From NCBI RefSeq assembly GCF_011320225.1, contig NZ_JAAOEN010000015.1, positions 48,289-112,288 of the forward strand: a stretch of DNA of 64,000 nucleotides, given 5' to 3'. Positions 48,540 through 58,085 of this stretch are shown here, in pieces. The notes below the pieces were generated by a model. It was not told where the DNA came from and did no database searches. It worked only from the letters and a program-made list of their open reading frames with translations. How positions within the stretch are numbered: position 1 is the first letter of the stretch; each line of letters starts with the position of its first letter. This DNA comes from Phytoactinopolyspora limicola (GTDB lineage: Bacteria > Actinomycetota > Actinomycetes > Jiangellales > Jiangellaceae). The translations under genes were made by a program, and so were the position numbers.

Positions 48540-49784
48540 TCAGGAAGCCGTCCGGCGTTGGTAGGCCTTGTTCGCGATCCACCACCTGTCATCGACGCGC
48601 ACGAGCACGAACACGTCGGTGAAGGTGTCAGGGCCATGCCACAACGTCATCGATGCGGTACCTACCGTGTCGACGGTGCTGAGATGTTCGACGCGTCGGC
48701 TGCGCGTGGGTTCGTCTGGTGCGGGACGGCCGGTGAAGATGGCGTAGTACTCGTCCAGATTCCACGAGACGAACTGGCCGTCGCGTAAGCCTTCGACGTG
48801 AGCCGTGGGGAGAAACGCTGCCTCGAAGTGTCGCGGATCGCCGGTGGCGTGGCCGGTTGCGTACGCCACCAGCGGGGCCATAGCTGGTGCCTCTGTCCTG
48901 ACGCCGGGTGCGGTGGTCAGCCGGATGTCGGTCAGTCCGTCGTCGATGGCCGGTGTGGTGTGCTCACACAAGGCGGAGATGTCGTCGTCCTCGGTCACCT
49001 GACCGGTGGTGAGCGCGGTGTGTACGTCGGTGGCCAGGTTGGCGGCGGCAGGCGAGTGACGCGTCAGAAGGTCGAGATCCTTCGCGAGCGCCCCGACGGC
49101 GAAGTCGGCGTCGGTGAAGTCCCGGTCGGCGAGCCGCTTCCGCTTCGCCAACACCAACCGGCCATGGGCGGACCTCTCGAGGACGGCCAACGCTTGATCT
49201 TCGTCGAGCCGAAGGTCGGAGGCGTGCTGGCGGCTATCTCGAACGCCGAGCAAGGAGCGGCCTAGGGTGCCGTTGGCCACGAGCTTCGCGGCGGCGGCGT
49301 CTGCCGGCGACCCGATATGGACCGTCTCGCCCAGGTCGGACAGTAGTTTCTCGGCCCGGTCGACGTGGGCGGGGCGCCCGCCGGTGAGCACCGCCAGCGC
49401 CCCGGTCGCCACCGCGGACACAGAGCCGAGCACGGGTGCGTGGACGTAGGCGGCGCCGGTACGGGTCACCTCGTCGGACAGCGCCGTCGCCTCGTCCGGT
49501 CCGACGGTACTGGTGTTGACCACGACGGTGCCGGGACTGAGAGCGGCACGGCAGTTGGCCAGCACTTCAGCGCACGCCGGCCCATCGAACAGGCTCAGGA
49601 TGACGAAGTCTGCCGAGTCGATCGCGGTGGTCGGATCGGCGGCGAGCGGCGGATCTACTACGGGGTGGGCCGTTCGGTTCCAGGCCGTCACTGACCATCC
49701 GTGTTCCTGTAGTCGACGGCTGATCGCGGACCCCATCCTGCCTAGGCCGAGTACAGCCACGCGGGGGTTGGGTGGTGTGTGCAT
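48540..49784 (-). CDS. 6PGDH/HIBADH-type dehydrogenase fused to an NTF2-like domain
   Basis: 414 residues in two parts. Residues 8-285 are a beta-hydroxyacid dehydrogenase: NAD(P) loop VAVLGLGRMGSAISRRL, VVVNTSTVGPDEA, and the catalytic Lys in AAAAKLVANGTLG. Residues 300-414 (APAMAPLVAYATGHATGDPR, then WWIANKAYQRR) resemble a SnoaL/lumazine-binding-like domain. The fusion is unusual but continuous in frame. ATG 49784 is chosen at the start of the nucleotide fold. Divergent from the LysR-type gene, which probably regulates it. Confidence 0.8.
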   Translation of the reverse strand: MHTPPNPRVAVLGLGRMGSAISRRLQEHGWSVTAWNRTAHPVVDPPLAADPTTAIDSADFVILSLFDGPACAEVLANCRAALSPGTVVVNTSTVGPDEATALSDEVTRTGAAYVHAPVLGSVSAVATGALAVLTGGRPAHVDRAEKLLSDLGETVHIGSPADAAAAKLVANGTLGRSLLGVRDSRQHASDLRLDEDQALAVLERSAHGRLVLAKRKRLADRDFTDADFAVGALAKDLDLLTRHSPAAANLATDVHTALTTGQVTEDDDISALCEHTTPAIDDGLTDIRLTTAPGVRTEAPAMAPLVAYATGHATGDPRHFEAAFLPTAHVEGLRDGQFVSWNLDEYYAIFTGRPAPDEPTRSRRVEHLSTVDTVGTASMTLWHGPDTFTDVFVLVRVDDRWWIANKAYQRRTAS

Positions 49785-49868
49785 ACCGTCAACGGTGACT
49801 GGCCAATAGGCCTGTGACAAGCGAAGATCAAGCAGATCAGGCATGCGCGTATCGCATACCATCATGGT

Positions 49869-50819
49869 GTGACGTTAACCGCATGGCAGACCTACTTGGC
49901 TGTTTGCCGGCTGGGGTCACTCACCGCAGCTGCTTCCGAGCTCGGCTACACCCAGTCGGCGGTTTCGCGGCAGATCCACACCATCGAGCGGCTCGCCGGA
50001 GTGCCGCTGCTGCGGCGGCACGCCCGCGGGGTTGCCCCCACTGCTGCTGGCGACGCCTTCCGGCACCATGCTCGGGTGGTTGTGACCGAAGCGGACCGGG
50101 CAGTACGCTCCGCGCGAGCTGCCGCCGCTGGGCCGGACGCACACACCCTCGCCGTCGGCGCCACTCCGTCGACGGCAGCCAGCATCGTTCCGGCGGCCCT
50201 GCGGGAACTCCCAGGTGATGGCGATCAAGTCATCTGGACACTGCTGCCGGGCCTGACCGCCGAGCTCGAGGTCATGGTTGGTGCCGGTGATCTCGACGTC
50301 GCCGTCGTGACGGACGCACCCCCTGGCCTGACCGACGACCCACGGCTAGTGCGGCATCCCGTCGGGGTGGACGAGATGTGTGTCATCGTGCCTGCGGGTC
50401 ATCGATGCGCAGGGCTCGACGAGGTGTCGATCGGCGAGTTTATCGGGGAGACATGGGTGGAGGACAACGACGGCTCAGCGGCGCTGCTGCGCCGAACCGC
50501 GGTCCGTGCGGGGTTCGAGCCTCGGATCGACATGGCCGCCGTCGACCTCATGGGCAAGATGGCGTTGGTGGCTGCCGGGCATGCGGTTGCTCTGATCCCG
50601 GGTGTCATGGCGCCCACTGTTCGGCGGGACGTCTCCACCGTCCGGCTGGCCGACCCTCCGCGGCGCGGGATCTACGCCACGGTGCCCGTCGTCGCCGCGA
50701 GAGGTGCGCCGGCGGCGATGGCGTTCGTCGACCGGTTGACCGCCACCCTGAACGCCTGGCACCCCCACCCCATGATCATGAACACTTGTCCGTGCCATGG
50801 CACGGACAAGTGTTCATGA
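49869..50819 (+). CDS. LysR family transcriptional regulator
   Basis: 316 residues. N-terminal winged helix: TAWQTYLAVCRLGSLTAAAS, ELGYTQSAVSRQIHTIERLA, then a substrate-binding effector domain. Start GTG near 49869, 84 bases from the divergent dehydrogenase fusion, the usual LysR arrangement. The last 16 residues (HPMIMNTCPCHGTDKCS) are encoded by the palindrome that follows, which also supplies the stop, so the native end has been replaced or extended by the palindrome. Confidence 0.87.
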   Translation: MTLTAWQTYLAVCRLGSLTAAASELGYTQSAVSRQIHTIERLAGVPLLRRHARGVAPTAAGDAFRHHARVVVTEADRAVRSARAAAAGPDAHTLAVGATPSTAASIVPAALRELPGDGDQVIWTLLPGLTAELEVMVGAGDLDVAVVTDAPPGLTDDPRLVRHPVGVDEMCVIVPAGHRCAGLDEVSIGEFIGETWVEDNDGSAALLRRTAVRAGFEPRIDMAAVDLMGKMALVAAGHAVALIPGVMAPTVRRDVSTVRLADPPRRGIYATVPVVAARGAPAAMAFVDRLTATLNAWHPHPMIMNTCPCHGTDKCS

Positions 50820-50827
50820 TCATGGGG
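50768..50827. repeat. 60-bp perfect palindrome at the LysR gene end
   Basis: Starts CCCCATGATCATGAACACTT, continues GTCCGTGC and centres on CCATGG with no loop. It overlaps the last codons of the LysR gene. It shares its outer 19 bases with the palindromes at 14.8 and 60.0 kb; the inner part differs. As RNA it would be a very stable hairpin and probable terminator, though the next gene on the same strand starts 20 bases later. Confidence 0.88.
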
Positions 50828-50846
50828 GTGTCAGTAGGGTGTCCGG

Positions 50847-51542
50847 GTGTCTCGAACGACGATGCGCCGGATGGCGCCGGCCACCGCAGCAGCACTCATG
50901 TTGGTCATAGCCGGATGCTCCAGCGACTCCGCGGAGCCAGCCGGCCTCGACGGCACTGCCACCACCACGGTCGGACCCGTGCCGGACCCCACTGATACAC
51001 CGGCCGCCACCACGTCCACTCCAGACCCGCCCGATGACGCCACGCCCGAACCGGAGGCATCGTTCACCCAACCTCACCTTCCCGGCGACGAGCCGAGCGT
51101 CATCTCGTTGGCGGAGGAGTTGCCCATCGAAGCGCCGGAGGGTGTGACCGACGACGACCTTCAGGTCTTGGAGGCCGCCGGACGGTTCATGGCTAGTTGG
51201 CAGGCCGTATTGTTCGGTGCCGACGACAAGCAATCCGGCATTCGCGACGTCGCCACGGGTGTGCAGCTAGACCGGCTGATCGACTTGATCGGCGAAATGG
51301 ATCGAGAAGAGTGGGTGTTCATCGGGACGCCGATGCAACTGGAGGCACTCGACCTTGGGGTTGCCGCCGACCGTGCCGAGGTAGACCTGTGCATCAGAAT
51401 GCTCGACTGGTTCGAGATCCGGCAGGGCGCCGCCGCCCCTGCTTCCCACCTCGAACGTTACCGGCTGGACTTGCGGCTGCTGGATGACCAGTGGCTCGTC
51501 GAGGACACCGCGGTTCAGGACAACACCGCCTGTGGTGGCTAG
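50847..51542 (+). CDS. Lipoprotein B homologue (second locus)
   Basis: 231 residues; lipobox VIAGC, acidic/Pro/Thr linker, then FTQPHLPGDEPSVISLAEEL and a domain aligned with the lipoprotein B copies at 41.3 and 46.0 kb (FTQPYLPQENVVELRDVIPI), ending in a Cys near the C-terminus. It is clearly more diverged than those two are from each other. GTG 50847 or ATG 50862 may be the start. Followed by a homologue of secreted protein C, so the B-C pair exists twice. Confidence 0.72.
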   Translation: MSRTTMRRMAPATAAALMLVIAGCSSDSAEPAGLDGTATTTVGPVPDPTDTPAATTSTPDPPDDATPEPEASFTQPHLPGDEPSVISLAEELPIEAPEGVTDDDLQVLEAAGRFMASWQAVLFGADDKQSGIRDVATGVQLDRLIDLIGEMDREEWVFIGTPMQLEALDLGVAADRAEVDLCIRMLDWFEIRQGAAAPASHLERYRLDLRLLDDQWLVEDTAVQDNTACGG

Positions 51543-51727
51543 TGGTACCCCCACTCTATGCCCGGGGTCCATGGTGCGCAGCAGCGGCCGGTCGGTCTCC
51601 TGGTGCCCTGTGACCGTCAGTTCATCCGCAGTTTGACCATACGTTGTGCCGTGAGATGTCCGGAAACACCGCAATCCTGCTAACCTACCGACGATCGACC
51701 GCCGACGCATCGAGGTGTACACGTTTC

Positions 51728-52786
51728 ATGCGCAGGATGATTCGTACCGGAGCCGCCCTAGGTCTGACCGCCGCCGTGTCGTTATCCCTCCTAGTCGGCG
51801 CAGGTGCGGAGCTTCCTGGTGGTGGCGGAGATTCGGACGGTGACGGATATACCGTGGCGGTGAGCGTCGACCTCAGCGGTGACGGAGCACCTGGTGGTGG
51901 CGGCAGTTACACGGTGCACGTTCCCCCGGTCTGTTGGTGGGTCCCGCTCGACTTGGCAGCCATGGGCTGGGCGGATATCGATCCAAGTGATCCCGGAGCC
52001 ATCAAGGAATATGTCACCGAAAACATCCTCCCAGGCTATACGGGCCATGCCGCGTCGGGTCGGCATGCCTGGCCGGATGTCGACGTGTTCGACGAGGCCA
52101 TTGAGCGTTATGAGAACGGCGATAGCATCACGTGGTACCAGATCGCGTCGGAGTCGCCTGATGCGAAGCCGTGCTCACCTCATGTGCACGACGTCTCCGA
52201 TGACCTTGGGAATGAGATCCCAGTTCGTTACACCTTCTTCGTCACTGGTTCACAACCCGAACCTGTGATCGATCCAGAGGATCTGGCGGAAGCTGCCCGT
52301 GACGTGATGGTGATCGATGAGCCGGAGGTCGATCGTAATCCGAAGATGGCCGGGAGCAGTGCTGGCGCGACGCTGGTCAACATCGCCACGTGGTTCTGGG
52401 TGACGAACCCCGACAGTGTTGGTGGGCCGGACGGCGAGCGCACTATCCGGGCCGATGTGGCCGGCGGTGACGTGTGGGCCGAGGTGACCGCGCGGACGGG
52501 TGGCCTGTCGATCGCCTCCCCGAGCGGAAGTGTGTTCTGCGAACCCAGCCTCGCCCTCATTGAGTGGGGGGACGCCGATGAAGGATGCACGGTGACGTTC
52601 CGCCGCGCGTCGATCGGTTATGCCAACGGGTATCCGGTTACGGCGTCGACGGAATGGTCGGCGACGTGGGAGGGCCAGACTCAGGACGGCGATGCCGTCG
52701 GCGGTGAACTCGACCCGCTGTCTCGCGACTCGGAGGTTTTCGTCCCAGTGGCCGAGATCCAGTCGATCGTCCGCGGATTGCTCTGA
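51728..52786 (+). CDS. Secreted protein C homologue (second locus)
   Basis: 352 residues with a signal peptide (GAALGLTAAVSLSLLVGAGA) and a Gly-rich stretch. Shared with 44929-45945: VHVPPVCWWVPLD, PEVDRNPKMAGSS, TLVNIATWFWV, GGLSIASPSGS and VPVAEIQSIVRGLL. ATG 51728 has GAGGTG upstream; longer readings lack a signal. About 185 bases separate it from the lipoprotein B homologue. Function unknown. Confidence 0.72.
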   Translation: MRRMIRTGAALGLTAAVSLSLLVGAGAELPGGGGDSDGDGYTVAVSVDLSGDGAPGGGGSYTVHVPPVCWWVPLDLAAMGWADIDPSDPGAIKEYVTENILPGYTGHAASGRHAWPDVDVFDEAIERYENGDSITWYQIASESPDAKPCSPHVHDVSDDLGNEIPVRYTFFVTGSQPEPVIDPEDLAEAARDVMVIDEPEVDRNPKMAGSSAGATLVNIATWFWVTNPDSVGGPDGERTIRADVAGGDVWAEVTARTGGLSIASPSGSVFCEPSLALIEWGDADEGCTVTFRRASIGYANGYPVTASTEWSATWEGQTQDGDAVGGELDPLSRDSEVFVPVAEIQSIVRGLL

Positions 52787-52946
52787 CCCGCCGTAAGAAC
52801 GGCACATTAGGGGCGATTCGCTTTCGGTCTTGTAACAACGTCGTGTCGGTGTCGCCAGCCGTCGTTTCGGCGGCTACGCTCTCCGTCCTCGGGCCGTATT
52901 CATTGACGTCATGCCCGAAGCCAAAGGCCATTGGAGGGAGACGCCC

Positions 52947-53984
52947 ATGCGACGGGTGTTGAAATATGCGGTGGGTGCTGCTGGGCTGGCGCTACTGCTC
53001 GGGGCATGTGCCAGCGATGACGACGGCGACAACGGCACTACCAGCGACAACGGCGCCGCCAGCGACCTGAGTGTCGGACTTGCGTTCGACATCGGGGGGC
53101 GGGGCGACCGTTCATTCAACGACGCCGCGGCCGCCGGGCTCGAACGTGCTCGGGATGAGCTGGGCGTCGACTTCCAAGAATTGTCGCCGAACCCGGACGG
53201 GTCGAACCGCGGTGAGCTGCTGCGGGAGTTGGCTGACGCTGGCCGCGAGCCGATCTTCGGGATCGGCTACGCCTTCATCGAGGACATGGACACGGCTGCC
53301 GGTGAGTATCCAGACGTCCAGTTCATCCGGATCGACGGTATCCCCAGCGACCACGACAACGTCGCGGTGATGACCTTCGCCGATCATGAGGGTTCGTTCC
53401 TCATGGGAGTAGCGGCGGCGCTGAAGACGGAGTCCGGCCAGGTGGGCATCATCGGCGGCAACGAGGGCGCGGTCATCAACGCGTTCGCCGCTGGGTTCAA
53501 ACAGGGCGTCGAAGCTGTCGACCCATCCATCGAGATCGCCGACCAGCGGCTGGCGGCCGGCGAGGACGCCAGCGGCTTCCGGGATGCGGCTGGCGCCAGG
53601 GTGGCAGCAGAAGCGATGTACGACCGCGGTATCGACGTGATCTATACACCAGCAGGTGACTCCAACGTCGGTACCTTCCAGGCGGCCGCTGATGCCGGCA
53701 AATGGGCCATCGGCACCGACTCGGACCAGTACGAGACCGTCGGCGATCCAGAGCTGCAAGAGGTGATCCTCACGTCGATGCTGAAACGGGTCGACGTCGC
53801 CGTCTTCGACAGCATCGCGGCCTTCGCCGACGGCGAGGACATCGTGTCCCATGCCTACGACCTGTCCGATGACGGTGTTGGCTACACCACCAGCGGCGGG
53901 TTCATCGACGACATCGTCGATGAACTCGACGACTACAAGCAGCGGATCGTCGACGGTGAGATCGAGGTCAGCCCGACGGAGTAG
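52947..53984 (+). CDS. BMP-family nucleoside-binding lipoprotein
   Basis: 345 residues. Lipobox LLLGAC, acidic linker, then the BMP/PnrA fold: SVGLAFDIGGRGDRSFNDAA, YAFIEDMDTAAGEYPDVQFI, ADHEGSFLMGVAAAL, IIGGNEGAVINAFAAGFKQG and VIYTPAGDSNVGTFQAA. Binds nucleosides for the ABC system encoded downstream. ATG 52947 with GGAGGGAG upstream. First gene of the salvage operon. Confidence 0.92.
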   Translation: MRRVLKYAVGAAGLALLLGACASDDDGDNGTTSDNGAASDLSVGLAFDIGGRGDRSFNDAAAAGLERARDELGVDFQELSPNPDGSNRGELLRELADAGREPIFGIGYAFIEDMDTAAGEYPDVQFIRIDGIPSDHDNVAVMTFADHEGSFLMGVAAALKTESGQVGIIGGNEGAVINAFAAGFKQGVEAVDPSIEIADQRLAAGEDASGFRDAAGARVAAEAMYDRGIDVIYTPAGDSNVGTFQAAADAGKWAIGTDSDQYETVGDPELQEVILTSMLKRVDVAVFDSIAAFADGEDIVSHAYDLSDDGVGYTTSGGFIDDIVDELDDYKQRIVDGEIEVSPTE

Positions 53985-54059
53985 TTCTCACGACGTCTGT
54001 GTGGGTCCGGTAGCCGGCACATCGGCCGCCGGGCCCGGCACGACCCGTGAAGGGGGCCC

Positions 54060-55646
54060 ATGGACAACGCCGATCAGGATGTGACCGTCGAGGACGACGA
54101 ACCCGCTGTCGTCCAGTTGACCGGGATTACCAAACGGTTTCCGGGTGTAGTGGCGAACCGCGACGTTCACCTCGACGCGCGCCGCGGTGAGGTACATGCC
54201 GTCGTCGGCGAGAACGGCGCCGGCAAGTCCACTCTGATGAAGATCCTCTACGGCATGTATCAGCCGGACGAGGGAACCATCACGGTGGATGGCGAATTGG
54301 TGCGGTTCCACACCCCCAAAGATGCGATCGACCTCGGCATCGGCATGGTGCACCAGCACTTCATGCTGGCCGACAACCTGACCGTGTTGGAGAACATCGT
54401 CCTGGGGGCGGAACCGCGCCGTGGTATTCGGCTCGACTACGCCGCGGCCCGCCGACAGATCCGTGAGCTGTCCGACCGCTACGGTTTGGGCCTGCATCCA
54501 GACCGGCTGGTCGAGGAACTCTCGGTCGCCGCCCGCCAGCGGGTGGAGATCGCCAAGGTGCTATTCCGCGGTGCGCGGGTGCTTATCCTGGACGAGCCGA
54601 CGGCCGTACTGGTGCCGCAAGAGGTCGATGCGCTGTTCTCCAACCTGGTCCAGCTGCGGACGGCGGGCCTGTCGGTGATCTTCATCAGTCACAAGCTGGA
54701 TGAAGTACTCCAGGTGGCCGATCGGATCACGGTGATCAGGCGCGGTTCGACGGTGGCCACCGTCGAACCAGGGACGACGACGTCGCGCCAGCTCGCGGAG
54801 TTGATGGTCGGCAGCGAACTGCCCACGCCGCAAACCGCCGAGTCCACTGTGACCGATCACGTGGAGTTGGCGGTCACGGACGTCACCATCACCTCCGACG
54901 ATGGTCCTGACCTGCTGCGAGATATCTCCTTCGACGTCCGCCGGGGGGAGATCGTCGGGTTCGCCGGGGTGGAGGGCAACGGCCAGAGCGAGCTGGTCGA
55001 GGCCATCATGGGGTTGCGATCCTTGGACGCGGGCCGGGTGGTGCTCGGCGCCGACGACGTCACCCAGTGGTCGGCGCACCGCCGGCGGGTCAGTGGGGTG
55101 GGCTTCATCCCCGAAGACCGGCATCGGCAGGCCCTGTTGCTGGACGCGCCCTTGTGGGAGAACCGGTTGCTGGGCTGGCATAGCCAGGAGCCGGCGGGGG
55201 GCCGATTCTGGATCAACCCCAAGTCGGCGCGGGCCGAGGCGGCGCAGATCATGACGGATTACGACGTCCGCGCGCCCGGACCGGAGACCTTGGCCGCCGC
55301 GTTGTCTGGTGGCAACCAGCAAAAGTTCGTCATTGGGCGGGAGATGAGCACCCAGCTGCGAGTGTTGGTCGCCGCGCATCCAACACGCGGCATCGACGTC
55401 GGGGCCCAGGCCGCCGTCTGGGATCGCTTGCGCGAGGCTCGCGCCGCTGGCCTGGCGACCGTGCTCATCTCGGCTGATCTCGACGAGTTGCTCGGCCTCT
55501 CCGACACGCTCTACGTGTTGTTCGGTGGGCGTATCGTCGCCAAACTCGATCCCGCCGACGTCACCCCCGAGATCCTCGGCAGCTACATGACCGGCGCCAC
55601 TCCTGCTGAGGCCGGCCCAGCCGACGACCCGGGAGAACTCGCATGA
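54060..55646 (+). CDS. Nucleoside ABC transporter ATPase, two fused domains
   Basis: 528 residues. First domain: Walker A GENGAGKST, signature LSVAARQRVEIAK, Walker B LILDEPTAVL. Second domain: GVEGNGQSE in place of a canonical Walker A, signature LSGGNQQKFVIGREM and AAHPTRGIDVGAQ. This asymmetry is normal for NupA/RbsA-type ATPases. It overlaps the next permease by four bases. Confidence 0.93.
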   Translation: MDNADQDVTVEDDEPAVVQLTGITKRFPGVVANRDVHLDARRGEVHAVVGENGAGKSTLMKILYGMYQPDEGTITVDGELVRFHTPKDAIDLGIGMVHQHFMLADNLTVLENIVLGAEPRRGIRLDYAAARRQIRELSDRYGLGLHPDRLVEELSVAARQRVEIAKVLFRGARVLILDEPTAVLVPQEVDALFSNLVQLRTAGLSVIFISHKLDEVLQVADRITVIRRGSTVATVEPGTTTSRQLAELMVGSELPTPQTAESTVTDHVELAVTDVTITSDDGPDLLRDISFDVRRGEIVGFAGVEGNGQSELVEAIMGLRSLDAGRVVLGADDVTQWSAHRRRVSGVGFIPEDRHRQALLLDAPLWENRLLGWHSQEPAGGRFWINPKSARAEAAQIMTDYDVRAPGPETLAAALSGGNQQKFVIGREMSTQLRVLVAAHPTRGIDVGAQAAVWDRLREARAAGLATVLISADLDELLGLSDTLYVLFGGRIVAKLDPADVTPEILGSYMTGATPAEAGPADDPGELA

Positions 55647-56779
55647 CGCGGCTGCTCGGATGGTGGCGGCGGATGGCGCCGACGCTGGTCGCGTTGGGTG
55701 TGGCGCTCGTCATCACGGCTCTGTTCATCCTGATCATCGGTGAGAATCCACTACGCGCGCTGGCCGCCCTATTCGACTTCGGCGAAACGAGTGTGGCGCA
55801 GGCGAACTCGATCGGCGTCTGGATCAACCGGGCGGCGCCCCTGTTCCTGGCCGGTTTGGCGGTCAGCATCGGCTTCCGGATGGGCCTGTTCAACATCGGA
55901 GTCGAAGGCCAGTACCGGATCGCTACCGTGGTGGCAGCAGGTGTGGGGGCGGCGCTGGTGCTACCGGCGCCACTGCACGTGTTAGTGATCGTCGTCGCCG
56001 CCATGGCTGCCGGCGCTGTGTACGCCGCCATTCCCGCGGTGCTCAAGGTGACCCGCGGAGTCAGCGAGGTCATCTCCACGATCATGCTGAACTCGATCGC
56101 GATCGCATTAGCCGCCTGGATGGTGCGGGTGCCGTTCGTCGACCCCGATCTCGGGCCCGGCGAGAACGTCGCGACGCGGCGGATCGCGGAATCCGGCCAG
56201 TTCCCCGGGCTGAACGAGTTGTTCGGGGTGATCGGGCTCGAAGAGCCGCGCCGCCCGGTGCACGGGTTCGTCGTCGTCGCGATCGTGGTCGGGATCGTGA
56301 TGGCGATCGTGCTGTCGCGGTCTCGGTTCGGGTTCGAGCTGCGGGCCACCGGGCTGAACCCGTTCGCTGCCACCGCCAATGGGATCTCGTCGAAGGCGAT
56401 GATCATCAAGGCGATGCTGGTGTCCGGGGCGTTGGCCGGGCTGGTCGGCCTGCCGGACCTACTCGGGTCCGCACACCGATTCCAAGCTGACTCATTCGTC
56501 TCCGGCTACGGGTTCACCGGTATCGCGGTCGCCCTGTTGGGGAGGAACAAACCGGTGGGCATCGCCCTGGCGGCGTTGCTTTTCGCCTTCTTGGACCGGG
56601 CCGGGCCGAGCCTGCAATCCGAGGGGATACCGCCGGCCGCCGTGATCATCATGCAGGGAATCGTCGTGCTGTCCGTTCTCGTGGTCGACGAAGTCGCCCG
56701 TCGTGGAATGCTCCGCCGTGAGGAACGACGGGCTCGCGCTCAAGACCCGGCGACGGTGACCGAGGAGGTGGCTCGATGA
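55643..56779 (+). CDS. Nucleoside ABC transporter permease 1
   Basis: 378 residues with eight or more membrane segments, BPD_transp_2 type. Conserved core GFRMGLFNIGVEGQYRIATV and VSEVISTIMLNSIAIALAAW. ATGA overlaps with both neighbours show tight translational coupling. Works with the following permease as a heterodimer. Confidence 0.92.
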   Translation: MTRLLGWWRRMAPTLVALGVALVITALFILIIGENPLRALAALFDFGETSVAQANSIGVWINRAAPLFLAGLAVSIGFRMGLFNIGVEGQYRIATVVAAGVGAALVLPAPLHVLVIVVAAMAAGAVYAAIPAVLKVTRGVSEVISTIMLNSIAIALAAWMVRVPFVDPDLGPGENVATRRIAESGQFPGLNELFGVIGLEEPRRPVHGFVVVAIVVGIVMAIVLSRSRFGFELRATGLNPFAATANGISSKAMIIKAMLVSGALAGLVGLPDLLGSAHRFQADSFVSGYGFTGIAVALLGRNKPVGIALAALLFAFLDRAGPSLQSEGIPPAAVIIMQGIVVLSVLVVDEVARRGMLRREERRARAQDPATVTEEVAR

Positions 56780-58050
56780 CAACACGGACCGAGCCGCCGA
56801 TTCAGACCGAGCCGGACGGCCAGGCACATCGGCTGTCCCGCATGCACCGGATGCTTCTGCTGGTGGCGCTCGGGTTCATCGCCATCTCGCTGGTCCGCGT
56901 CGTCAGCGGCGAAGTTGTGCTGACCAGCAGCGGAACCGCCCGTGCGATGCTTACGCTGGCGCTGCCGATCGCCATGTGCGCCCTAGGTGGCCTGGTGGCC
57001 GAGCGGGCCGGTGTGATCAACATTGGTCTTGAAGGCATGATGATCCTCGGAACGTGGGGGGCCGGCTTCGGTGGCTGGCACTACGGGCCGTGGGGTGCTC
57101 TGCTCGGTGCCTTGATCGGCGGTGCGCTGGGCGGGTTGCTGCATGCTGTGGCCACCGTTAGCTTCGGCGTCGATCACATCGTCAGCGGTGTGGCGATCAA
57201 CTTGGTCGCGGCTGGCCTGGTGCGGTTCCTGTCCGAAGCGGTCTACACCGACGCGACCGAGGGTGGCGGACCGACCATGTCGCCTCCGCTGGGGTCGGTG
57301 AGTACGTTCGATGTACCGATTCTGTCCTCCGGTCCGAATGTGCTCGGCCGGCTCGAAAACACCGGCGTTTTCCTGATCTCCGACGTGGGCGGCCTGCTCC
57401 GCGGCTTGACCAGCGGCCTGACCGTGTTCACCCTGATCGCGCTGGCGATGATCCCACTGGTGTGGTTCATTCTGTGGCGCACCGCGTTGGGTTTGCGTTG
57501 GCGCTCGGCGGGAGAGAGCCCGGTCGCGGCGGAGTCGCTCGGTGTCAACGTCTATCGGATGAAGTACCTGGCGGTGGTGGTCAGCGGAGCGCTGGCCGGA
57601 CTAGGCGGATTCGTGCTCGTCATGTTCGAGCAGTCGTATCGGGAAGGTCAGACCGGGGGCCGCGGGTTCATCGGGCTAGCCGCGATGATCTTCGGCAACT
57701 GGCGCCCGGGCGGGCTGTTGGCCGGGTCCGGTCTGTTCGGATATGCCGACGCGGTCCGGCTGCGGGCCGCGACGTCGGCGGCGATCCTGGCACTTCTCCT
57801 GCTCGTCGGCCTCATTCTGGCCGCCGTTGGTATCTGGGACCTGTACCGGCGCCGCTACGTCCTCAGCGCTGTGCTTCTTGTCCTGGCAGGGCTCGCGGTC
57901 GTGGGTTGGGCCGGGTTGGACGCATTGCCGCACGAGGTCACGACCATGACGCCGTACCTGGTGACCCTGGCGGTGCTGGCCACCGCCTCGCAGCGGCTGC
58001 GGCCACCAGCGGCCGACGGGGTCCGATACCGCCGCGGCGAGGAACACTGA
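56776..58050 (+). CDS. Nucleoside ABC transporter permease 2
   Basis: 424 residues, same family. Core AERAGVINIGLEGMMILGTW and GVDHIVSGVAINLVAAGL. It carries an extra pair of C-terminal hydrophobic segments (ILALLLLVGLILAAVGIWDL), making it longer than permease 1. It is followed 35 bases later by cdd. Confidence 0.92.
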   Translation: MTTRTEPPIQTEPDGQAHRLSRMHRMLLLVALGFIAISLVRVVSGEVVLTSSGTARAMLTLALPIAMCALGGLVAERAGVINIGLEGMMILGTWGAGFGGWHYGPWGALLGALIGGALGGLLHAVATVSFGVDHIVSGVAINLVAAGLVRFLSEAVYTDATEGGGPTMSPPLGSVSTFDVPILSSGPNVLGRLENTGVFLISDVGGLLRGLTSGLTVFTLIALAMIPLVWFILWRTALGLRWRSAGESPVAAESLGVNVYRMKYLAVVVSGALAGLGGFVLVMFEQSYREGQTGGRGFIGLAAMIFGNWRPGGLLAGSGLFGYADAVRLRAATSAAILALLLLVGLILAAVGIWDLYRRRYVLSAVLLVLAGLAVVGWAGLDALPHEVTTMTPYLVTLAVLATASQRLRPPAADGVRYRRGEEH

Positions 58051-58085
58051 CGTGGATCGACGCGCGTCGCGGATGGAGAGACTCT

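Noticed and set aside
53112..53852. A 246-codon minus-strand frame
   Set aside because: Antisense to the BMP-family binding protein, which has the full family pattern.
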